Assembly (NCBI GenBank): GCA_018676675.1
Contig: JABHEG010000282.1
Span: 22,933 to 86,932 of the forward strand
Direction of reading: 5' to 3'
DNA from: Lentisphaerota bacterium
GTDB taxonomy: Bacteria; Verrucomicrobiota; Lentisphaeria; Oligosphaerales; JABHEG01
DNA: 64,000 nucleotides
Of this stretch, positions 54,097-61,256 are shown one piece after another. Below the pieces are notes generated by a model that saw only the letters and a list, made by a program, of their open reading frames with translations, was not told the DNA's origin and ran no database searches. Made by a program: the position numbers and the translations under genes. The stretch's first letter is position 1, and each line of letters begins with the position of its first letter.

Positions 54097-55194
54097 ATGA
54101 CCTCTCGAGAACGCACGCTTCTCGCCCTCGATCACCGGGCGCCAGACCGGATCCCGATCGATTTCTGGGCGTCGGCCGGCCTGAAACGGAAGATCGGCGA
54201 ACGCCTCGGGCTGTCGTCCCAGGCATTCCTTGATCGCTACGACGTCGATTTGCGGTATATCGGGGGGCCGCGCTACATCGGTCCTGCGCTGGCAGAGCAG
54301 GTGAACGCTCGTGACGGACGGGCACTGTCCACCGATGTCTGGGGGGTTGCTCGTGTTGCCGTCGAGTTGGACCTCGGAGACGCCGTGGAGTACTACAGCG
54401 AACTGGCCGCCTCTCCGCTGCAGTCCGCGTCGACCGTGGATGACGTCACCACCTACGATCACTGGCCGTCCCCGGATTGGTTTGACTACAGCGTGATTGA
54501 AGGTCAATGCGATGCTGTTCGGGCACAGGGCAGGGCGGTCGCCTTCATGGGAGATCGCATGAACCGTATCGCGCAGCTCAAACCGGCCATGTATCTGTGC
54601 GGGATCGACACGATCCTGATGAACATGGCCTTGGTTCCCGACATTGCCCATGCGGTGTTCGCGAAGATCCGGGAGTTCTATAATGCGTACTTGGAGCGCA
54701 TTTTGGCCGCGGCGAACGGCAAGATTGACATCGTGGTGTCAGGCGACGATTTCGGCACGCAGCGTGGTCTGTTTATGGCGCCGGAGATGTGGGATGCCTT
54801 CCTCCGGGAGGGATTCCGGGACTACAACGCCCTCGTGCACACAGCCGGGGCCCGGGTCATGCATCACACCTGTGGAGCGGTTCAGCCGTTGATCCCGCGG
54901 TTGATCGCGTGCGGGTTGGACGTCCTGCAGTCGATCCAGCCCGAGGCGGATGGTATGTCTGCCCGGGACCTGAAGGCGGCTTTCGGGGCCGAGCTCTGCT
55001 TCCAGGGCGGCGTATCCATTCAGAAAACAATGCCTTACGGGACACCGGATGATGTCCGGGAGGAGGTCAAGGCATTGGTCCAGTCCATGGGCCGTGAGGG
55101 GGGCTACATCTTCGGTACAGCACACAACATCCAGGCAGATACCCCCATCGGGAACGTCGTTGCCTTGCTCGAGGCTTACCACGAGTTTGGCTAA
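54097..55194 (+). CDS. Uroporphyrinogen decarboxylase-like (UroD/MtaA superfamily) protein
   Basis: 365 aa. The ATG at 54097 is preferred (AGGAG 12 bases upstream, and the family-type opening TSRERTLLALDHRAPDRIP). MHHTCGAVQPLIPRLIACGLD is a clean H-x-C-G metal motif, present here but altered in the three other paralogues of the window; GGYIFGTAHNIQADTPIGN closes the family pattern, without the late Cys. Possible role: methyl transfer or decarboxylation of a catabolic intermediate. Downstream of the SGNH esterase gene. Confidence 0.87.
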   Translation: MTSRERTLLALDHRAPDRIPIDFWASAGLKRKIGERLGLSSQAFLDRYDVDLRYIGGPRYIGPALAEQVNARDGRALSTDVWGVARVAVELDLGDAVEYYSELAASPLQSASTVDDVTTYDHWPSPDWFDYSVIEGQCDAVRAQGRAVAFMGDRMNRIAQLKPAMYLCGIDTILMNMALVPDIAHAVFAKIREFYNAYLERILAAANGKIDIVVSGDDFGTQRGLFMAPEMWDAFLREGFRDYNALVHTAGARVMHHTCGAVQPLIPRLIACGLDVLQSIQPEADGMSARDLKAAFGAELCFQGGVSIQKTMPYGTPDDVREEVKALVQSMGREGGYIFGTAHNIQADTPIGNVVALLEAYHEFG

Positions 55195-55240
55195 CCGTGG
55201 TTTCTTCCCCTGAAGCGGTCGTAGGCTGGGGGCAGGTGGG

Positions 55241-55270
55241 AATGGCGGTCGGAGGGCCGCCCGCCGTACA
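55241..55270. repeat. 30-bp direct repeat, right copy
   Basis: Matches 52720-52749 with one mismatch, in the same orientation. It lies in the 164-bp convergent gap 55195-55358, which has no gene. Partial copies (GGCGGTCGGAGG) recur at about 55338-55350. Confidence 0.75.
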
Positions 55271-55358
55271 AGGGAAGGGCTTTGGACTGCATTTCTTGCT
55301 GGTACGCCGCACGGCCCCCCGGGCGGCATTCTTCCCTGTGGCGGTCGGAGGCAACCGA

Positions 55359-56033
55359 TCACTTCTCTTGGCCGCTGATCTCCTGAATCCTCACGTCATC
55401 GATGAGCACTGAAACTCCGCCTCCGTTGAGTGTTTGGAAGACCAGCTCCTGCTCTCCATCGGCCGTGGGAACGAATGCTCCACTGACAACTCGAGCGTAA
55501 GGCAGGTCCGCTCTGTTCCCCTTGCAGACCGGCCTCACCACGTGCGGGGAGACGATCGTCTTGCCTCCGAGCGTCACGGTGAGCTTGGCGAACGTGGTCG
55601 AGGCGTTGTAGGCGCGCCCATTCTCGCGGAAGGTGACACGGTAACGTTTGCCTTTCTCAAAGCCGCCGACCCGTTGCGACACCGTTGCCTGGTTCTGCAT
55701 GAACAGAACGTGTTTGCCCTGTGGAGGACGGGAGTTGTCTGCGAACGGACTTGGCGTTCCTTTGGCCCCCTTCGCCAAGTGCACGGGGTTGACCCCGACG
55801 TTCCCCTTGATCGCCCATCCGGATATCTTCTTCCCGTTCTGATGGGCATATCCTGGGTACGCGGTGTACCTGTCGGCCTCGAAGCCGCCATTCTTCAGCA
55901 GCGGTTGCGCGCCGGCGGTGGCAACCAGCGTGAACAAGACTCCACAGAGTATGACTTGGGCGTTGTCCTTCCATGGGGCCACGCCAGGGGAGCGGTTGCA
56001 GAAGATGCGCCTAACGGGGAAATCTCGCATCAT
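55359..56033 (-). CDS. Exported beta-sandwich protein, DUF642/CBM-like
   Basis: 224 aa. The start ATGATG at 56033 has AGGAAGGG upstream, and the ATG overlaps the TGA of the sulfatase gene (ATGA), so translation is coupled. After a hydrophobic export segment (QVILCGVLFTLVATAGA) comes LLKNGGFEADRYTAYPGY, then GWAIKGNVGVNPVHL, ADLPYARVVSGAFVPTADGEQEL and a final SVLIDDVRIQE, the pattern of DUF642/CBM4_9-like carbohydrate-binding sandwiches. No catalytic site. It is the last gene of a coupled trio with a Tat-type sulfatase, so it may help that enzyme bind its substrate. Confidence 0.75.
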   Translation of the reverse strand: MMRDFPVRRIFCNRSPGVAPWKDNAQVILCGVLFTLVATAGAQPLLKNGGFEADRYTAYPGYAHQNGKKISGWAIKGNVGVNPVHLAKGAKGTPSPFADNSRPPQGKHVLFMQNQATVSQRVGGFEKGKRYRVTFRENGRAYNASTTFAKLTVTLGGKTIVSPHVVRPVCKGNRADLPYARVVSGAFVPTADGEQELVFQTLNGGGVSVLIDDVRIQEISGQEK

Positions 56034-57400
56034 CCCTTCCTCCGCTGTCTGTGCTTCTTCGATGCATCGGGGGTGGGTGGCACGGGGATCAGGCTGGCTG
56101 TCCATTGGTCCAGACGTTCGCGGTGAGCCCGGACGGTGTCCGCATGAGCCGGATCCTGGTAGAGGTTGTTCATTTCCCAGGGATCGGTCTTCATGTCAAA
56201 TAGCTGCTCGACCGGGTCGTCCTTGTAGCGCACGTACTTGTATCGGGCTGTGCGCACCATCCGGCCGATGAAGTGGTGTTCGGTCGAGACAAAATCCCGC
56301 CACTCTGTGGACGCTCCTTCAAGGAGGGGGCGGAGACTGAAGCCGCGCATGTGCGGTGGCGGCTCGACGCCTGCATAGTCGCAAATCGTCGGGACAATAT
56401 CGAGCCCACTCACCAGGTGTTCCTTGTCCAGGACGTTCTCACGGGCCCTTCCCGGGCAGCGAACGACGAGAGGGACCTTCACACCTTCCTCGTAGGGGTA
56501 CCACTTCTGGACATGTGAGTGGCGTCCGCCGCCTTCACCGTGGTCGCTGGTAAAAACCACAAGGGTGTCTTCCGCTTTGCCGGTCTGTTCGACGGCATCG
56601 AGGATGCGTCCCACGTCGTGATCGAGCATCTCGACCTGCCGGAAGTAGATGTAGCGGTAGTAGCGCCATTGGTCATCGGAGAACGCGGGGCCTCGGCACT
56701 GGGCCAGCTTGGCTGGGGCAGGTGGGCGGACCTTGTTGTTTGGGGGGAGGTCCGGCAGGGGAGGCCCCAGCTCGTCGAATGGCATCTTTGGCGGTACCAG
56801 GTCGCGGTTCTGAATCGCCCAGTAGCAGATGTCATGTGGCTGAAGGAGGCTGGAAATCAGCAGGAAAGGTCTCTCGCCTTTGTGATTGGCGATGGCGTTG
56901 GCGGAGAGCCGAGCGACGGAGTTGTCCATCAGATCGCCCTGTCCCCCGCCGGCCGGGATCACTCGGAAGCCGTCCATCGTGTGTGGCCTTCCCCCCGGCA
57001 GATGCCACTTGCCGCAATACATCGCGTCGTACCCCTTCGGTGTCAACCACTGGCCGATGTTCGGCACACTTGTGTGAATAGGGCGCGAATTGCTGATGAC
57101 GCCCGTCTCGACGGGCATGCGGCCGGTGATGATGCTGCTTCGAGCCGGGGAGCACACCGGATTGGTACTGTGGGACTCTACGAATGACACGCCCCCTCTG
57201 ATCAGACGATCTATATTCGGTGTCTGAACCCACTTGCAGCCGTGGGCCGAGACCGCGTTCCAGCTCAGTTGATCGCAGATGATCAGGAGGATGTTTGGTT
57301 TGGCAGCGGTTGGGGCAGCGGCGCTATTCCAGGGCAGGGCACCGGCAAGAGCCAAACCCGTTCCGGCTTTCAGGAAGTCACGTCGGGGAATGCTACTCAT
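56030..57400 (-). CDS. Sulfatase (formylglycine-type) with Tat signal
   Basis: 456 aa. The ATG at 57400 is chosen for the GGGAGGG upstream and because it opens the Tat motif SIPRRDFLKAGTGLALAGALP; it overlaps the stop of the upstream gene (ATGA). The mature enzyme has NILLIICDQLSWNAVSAHG, the catalytic NPVCSPARSSIITGR, CGKWHLPGGRPHTMDGF and FTSDHGEGGGRHSH. A folded, formylglycine-modified enzyme exported through Tat fits well. Substrate unknown. Middle gene of a coupled set of three. The Tat signal, unlike the other sulfatases here, makes it the only clearly exported one. Confidence 0.93.
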   Translation of the reverse strand: MSSIPRRDFLKAGTGLALAGALPWNSAAAPTAAKPNILLIICDQLSWNAVSAHGCKWVQTPNIDRLIRGGVSFVESHSTNPVCSPARSSIITGRMPVETGVISNSRPIHTSVPNIGQWLTPKGYDAMYCGKWHLPGGRPHTMDGFRVIPAGGGQGDLMDNSVARLSANAIANHKGERPFLLISSLLQPHDICYWAIQNRDLVPPKMPFDELGPPLPDLPPNNKVRPPAPAKLAQCRGPAFSDDQWRYYRYIYFRQVEMLDHDVGRILDAVEQTGKAEDTLVVFTSDHGEGGGRHSHVQKWYPYEEGVKVPLVVRCPGRARENVLDKEHLVSGLDIVPTICDYAGVEPPPHMRGFSLRPLLEGASTEWRDFVSTEHHFIGRMVRTARYKYVRYKDDPVEQLFDMKTDPWEMNNLYQDPAHADTVRAHRERLDQWTASLIPVPPTPDASKKHRQRRKG

Positions 57401-58221
57401 GGCTTCACCCTCCCGTCTTGCCGCACGTACGCTTCCAGACCAGAGCTGACCATCAGCAGGTATCCGGCGGTCGTGCACCAGTAGACGATGGGCAGGATCC
57501 CGCGGCCCGTGTGCTCAAACACGACGCAGTCGACTTCCGTTCCTCCCCGTTCCACATGCTCCGGTCGGAACACCGTTCCGTGCTCAAGTTCCGTCTTCTG
57601 TTCTTCCACGATCAGCTTCGCTCCGAGAGTGACCCGACAGCGCTTGCGCAACCGCAGGGCCTGTTCGGGTTTCACCTGATCGAAGTGGTCGAGAAGCGCG
57701 AATTCCAGCGGTGGCGGATTCGAGATCACAGCCAAACGCTGGACTGCATCAAAGAGTCCCCAGTTCCAGGTAAGCAGGGGGCCGGCCTCAACTGGGCGTT
57801 CGCGGCCGTATTCGGTGAGGACGATTCGTTGTCCGTCATACGTACCCCGAAGGTCCCCGGCGGCCTCGTGCGTTTCCTGCCCATCATTCCGGTGCTGTCG
57901 CGACGTCACGGTCCACATCTTCGGCGTTGCCAGCTGATTGCTCTCGCAACGTGTTTCCCCTTTCACGCGGAAGGACACGCCAGGGCCGCAGCCGAGGACG
58001 TAGTCGCTGGTCAGGACAGCACCGTCCGTTTCGGGGCTCCGGGTGAGTTTCAGGGACCCTTGAGCCCAAGGCCGGATATTCAGTGAGTAGAGCGTGAATT
58101 CGGAGGACCACGCCCCGGTCGGGTCGGGCGCCTGGTTGGGAGGGGGAAGCCCCTGCAACGCTCTAGCGAGTGGCCGGAGCGAAAAGTGGTCTGCGGCCCT
58201 GGTGGCATCCCTGGTTGCCAT
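57397..58221 (-). CDS. Conserved hypothetical protein, first gene of the coupled sulfatase trio
   Basis: 274 aa. The ATG at 58221 is preferred because GGAGGT lies 4-6 bases upstream. No signal peptide or membrane helix. It looks mostly beta: GAWSSEFTLYSLNIRP, VSFRVKGETRCES, GRGILPIVYWCTTAGYLLMV. It somewhat resembles DUF3108-type lipid-binding beta barrels but I do not recognise the family. The TGA stop overlaps the ATG of the Tat sulfatase gene, so it is co-translated with it. Function unknown. Confidence 0.75.
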   Translation of the reverse strand: MATRDATRAADHFSLRPLARALQGLPPPNQAPDPTGAWSSEFTLYSLNIRPWAQGSLKLTRSPETDGAVLTSDYVLGCGPGVSFRVKGETRCESNQLATPKMWTVTSRQHRNDGQETHEAAGDLRGTYDGQRIVLTEYGRERPVEAGPLLTWNWGLFDAVQRLAVISNPPPLEFALLDHFDQVKPEQALRLRKRCRVTLGAKLIVEEQKTELEHGTVFRPEHVERGGTEVDCVVFEHTGRGILPIVYWCTTAGYLLMVSSGLEAYVRQDGRVKP

Positions 58222-58393
58222 CGTTACCTCCATGTCGTGTTTCCACCAACTGCCCCCCCCTGAGGGAGACACAGCAACCTACAGCGGGAACGTCCCAAAC
58301 GCACGTGTTTCCGGCCGAAGGCCAAGATGCAGTTCCGGGAGGGTGCCCCTATGTTAGACAGAGCATGACGCAGCTTGAGGAGTATGCTGAGCG

Positions 58394-59917
58394 ATGGCAC
58401 GTCCCAACATTCTTCTGGCGATCTCCGACGATCAGTCCTGGTGCCATGCCGGGGCATACGGCCTGTCGAACGTTGTCACACCGGCCTTCGACCGGGTCGC
58501 TGGCACGGGTGTGCTCTTCACGCACGGCTACTGCCCGGCTCCGCAGTGCAGTCCTTCGCGTGCAGGTATCCTCACGGGCCTGAATATCTGGCAGTTGGAG
58601 GAGGCCGGCACCCACGAGAGCCTCTTCCCGGCGAAGCATGCGGTTTACCCGGAGTTGCTCGAGGAGGCGGGCTACCACGTGGGGTACACCGGGAAACCGT
58701 GGGGACCCGGCAGCTGGCGAGCAGGAGGGCGCACCCGCAACCCGGCCGGCCCTGCGTTCAATGGCCACCGGCTTACGCCTCCAACTACAGGTATCAGCAC
58801 ATGCGACTATGTCGCCAACTTCCGGCAGTTCCTTGGCGAACGCCCGGGTGGGGTGCCCTTCTGCTTCTGGTTCGGTTGCCACGAGCCGCACCGGAATTAC
58901 GAACGAGATTCCGGCGTTCGGGCCGGGAAGGACCTCGAGAGCTGTTCCGTTCCCGGTTTCCTCCCCGATGATGGTGTGGTCAAGCGGGATTTGCTCGACT
59001 ACGAACTTGAGGTGGAGTGGTTCGACTCGCAGTTGAGTGCCATGCTCGGGCTCCTCGAGCAGAGGGGCGAACTTGCCAACACACTGGTTGTCGTCACCAG
59101 CGACAACGGCATGCCCTTTCCCCGTACGAAAGCCAACCTGTATGAGTACGGCGTTCACGTCCCGCTGGCTGTTTCCTGGCCGGACGCGATTCCGGGAGGG
59201 CGGGTCGTGCACGATTTCGCCACTCTATCCGACCTTGCGCCGACGTTTCTCGAAGCGGCAAACGTGGCCGTTCCGGCAACCATGTCTGCGCGAAGCCTTC
59301 TCCCCGCCCTGCGATCTTGCGCGGATGGCTGGGTTGAATCTTCGCGCGATCATGTGCTGATGGGAAAGGAGCGTCACAATCACGCTCGCCGAGACAATGT
59401 CGGCTATCCCTCCCGAGCGATCCGAACGCGCGACTTCCTGTACATCCGCAACTTCAAGACAGATCGTTGGCCCATCGGGGATCCGCCCGGGTTCTACTGC
59501 CACACCAAGATGGTCAATCCCAGCAAGGCGTTCATTCTTGACCATCGGGACCGGGAAGATGTTCGCCCTCATTTCTCTATGTGCTACGAAAAGCGTCTGG
59601 AGGAAGAACTGTTCCGCATGGAGGAAGACGTCGACTGTCTGCGGAATGTGGCCACGGATCCTGCCTTCGCAGAGCCATTGCGTGCCCACCGTGAACGCCT
59701 TTGTCGCCTTCTGGCAGAGCAGGGAGATTCCCGTATGCTTGGCTACGGGGACATCTTCGACAGCTATCCGCACTTCGCGCCGAAGCAACCCTCTATCCCC
59801 GGATTCAAAGAAGATGGAACGTACAATGAGGTCTACTGGCAACGAGCCCAGGCCCAGGTAGAACGTGTTCTCCAGAGGAACATGGTAGCTGGGGTGTGGG
59901 CGAGGGAGCAATCCTGA
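58394..59917 (+). CDS. Sulfatase (formylglycine-type), heparan N-sulfatase-like
   Basis: 507 aa. ATG at 58394 with GAGG 12-15 bases upstream. No signal peptide. The nucleophile motif is CPAPQCSPSRAGILTG with Cys. Metal motif NILLAISDDQSWCHAGAYG, then GYTGKPWGPGSW, and VTSDNGMPFPRTKANLYEYG. The DDQSW opening and QLEEAGTH resemble the SGSH/S1_8-like group, but I cannot be sure. It is divergent from the trio on the other strand and convergent with the CreD-like gene. Confidence 0.9.
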   Translation: MARPNILLAISDDQSWCHAGAYGLSNVVTPAFDRVAGTGVLFTHGYCPAPQCSPSRAGILTGLNIWQLEEAGTHESLFPAKHAVYPELLEEAGYHVGYTGKPWGPGSWRAGGRTRNPAGPAFNGHRLTPPTTGISTCDYVANFRQFLGERPGGVPFCFWFGCHEPHRNYERDSGVRAGKDLESCSVPGFLPDDGVVKRDLLDYELEVEWFDSQLSAMLGLLEQRGELANTLVVVTSDNGMPFPRTKANLYEYGVHVPLAVSWPDAIPGGRVVHDFATLSDLAPTFLEAANVAVPATMSARSLLPALRSCADGWVESSRDHVLMGKERHNHARRDNVGYPSRAIRTRDFLYIRNFKTDRWPIGDPPGFYCHTKMVNPSKAFILDHRDREDVRPHFSMCYEKRLEEELFRMEEDVDCLRNVATDPAFAEPLRAHRERLCRLLAEQGDSRMLGYGDIFDSYPHFAPKQPSIPGFKEDGTYNEVYWQRAQAQVERVLQRNMVAGVWAREQS

Positions 59918-59953
59918 CCCGCAGCCATTTCGGCTGAGGATGCTCCCTCCCAC
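59896..59953. terminator. Long hairpin at the convergent sulfatase/CreD-like boundary
   Basis: Imperfect arms GTGGGCGAGGGAGCAATCC (59896-59914) and GGATGCTCCCTCCCAC (59938-59953) enclose an inner stem CAGCC-ATTTC-GGCTG. It overlaps the last codons of the sulfatase gene. Placed between convergent genes it may terminate both. Related in composition to the other hairpin repeats of the window. Confidence 0.5.
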
Positions 59954-59972
59954 AGAGTGGTGGTGTCTGCAA

Positions 59973-61205
59973 TCAGGACTGGAGTCCTGGCAGAGGCGGG
60001 GGAATGGGCCGTGGTTGAGTTTCCTGCCTCTCCTGCCTCCCGAACGCGCCATCCCAATCGATCTTCGCGGTCAGTCCCATCATCACGCCCAGCGTCACCA
60101 CGGCTCCAATGGTAACGGTCAGGCCGGTCATCCCTTTGAGGAAGAAGCTGTAGGAGAAGAGGACAAGGTAGAATAGCTGCGCGGCCATGGCCGTCTTCCA
60201 CGGGAATTGCCGGCCGAGGGCGCTGGCCAGGTATCGCACGACGAGGGTCACCGATGTCACTGCGGCGACAGTGAATGAGATGTGCACATTCAGATGATCA
60301 ACCAGGTAGGCGAAGAGCAAATGGAATGCGAAGAAACCGGCGGCGATGAACAGGTAGTGCATGGGGTGCACGGGGATCTTTCGGAGGATGTTGATTGCCG
60401 CCATGACCAGGAAGAAGAACAGAAGGCACACGGGGGCGAAGAACGTAATTCGGGCTGAGAGGGGGCCCGGGTTCAACCTGTCCGGAACGACCACGCCAAT
60501 CTGCTGAGTCGTGATCAAGTCGTCTGCCTGCCACGTCATGACCGTCCCTTCTTCGGTTGACTCCATCGCCGTTGGAGAGCGACTCCCGGCGGGATAGTCG
60601 ATATTGGCGAAATTGGTGGTGATTGTCAGGGCCAGCCCCTGGACACGGCCCACCTCGGGGTCGATGCAGTAGCGCCAGTCTCTCAGGCCCTGGGTTTCAT
60701 AGGCGACCCGCAGCTCACGGGATGAACCGGGTTCGACTTCCAGGAGCTCTGAGATCCCGTCCTGCGTGCTGACGGGCAGGGCCAGCTTGTTCCCGTCGAC
60801 TTCGAACCGGAAGGCGTTGTAGGTGGCATCCGGAGCTGGAAAGGAGAAGTGCCCCCGCACCTTCTGGGCGACCTCTTCATCGTTCACAATCGTGTAGCGG
60901 GCGTCGAACGACACGTTGTAGGTCGGGTACCAGATCAGGCCTTTTCTGCGGTAATCGAGGTTGACCTTGACGTCAATTTCGTTGGACGCCGGCATGAGAT
61001 GTCGCACGTGGTCTGTTCCGGGGATCTCAACGGTGAAAGACGGTGCCTGCTGGGCGAGTGGCGTTCCCCAAAGGCTGTTCACCTGCGTACCCAGCCGCGA
61101 TTTGAGCAAGTCGGAGCGGACCTTGGTCGCCGTCCCCAGGATGGCCCAACCTCCACAGGCCATCGCGAAAATCAGGACTACCAGAACGATACGTTTGGCC
61201 GACAT
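59973..61205 (-). CDS. CreD-like inner membrane protein
   Basis: 410 aa, AAAGGAG before the ATG at 61205. One N-terminal helix (RIVLVVLIFAMACGGWAIL), then a large exported domain (residues about 30-265) with the block QVNSLWGTPLAQQAP and DARYTIVNDEEVAQKVRG, then five more helices (ITFFAPVCLLFFFLVMAAI, YLFIAAGFFAFHLLFAYLV, FTVAAVTSVTLVVRYLA, QLFYLVLFSYSFFL, VTIGAVVTLGVMMGL). Topology and length match CreD, an envelope protein of the CreBC regulon in Enterobacteria; a CreBC system is not seen here. Co-transcribed with the upstream 860-aa repeat protein (51 bp apart). Confidence 0.8.
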   Translation of the reverse strand: MSAKRIVLVVLIFAMACGGWAILGTATKVRSDLLKSRLGTQVNSLWGTPLAQQAPSFTVEIPGTDHVRHLMPASNEIDVKVNLDYRRKGLIWYPTYNVSFDARYTIVNDEEVAQKVRGHFSFPAPDATYNAFRFEVDGNKLALPVSTQDGISELLEVEPGSSRELRVAYETQGLRDWRYCIDPEVGRVQGLALTITTNFANIDYPAGSRSPTAMESTEEGTVMTWQADDLITTQQIGVVVPDRLNPGPLSARITFFAPVCLLFFFLVMAAINILRKIPVHPMHYLFIAAGFFAFHLLFAYLVDHLNVHISFTVAAVTSVTLVVRYLASALGRQFPWKTAMAAQLFYLVLFSYSFFLKGMTGLTVTIGAVVTLGVMMGLTAKIDWDGAFGRQERQETQPRPIPPPLPGLQS

Positions 61206-61256
61206 GTCTCTTCTCCTTTTCCGTTGTTTCCGGATCGTTGTTACTCTCGCTTGATC

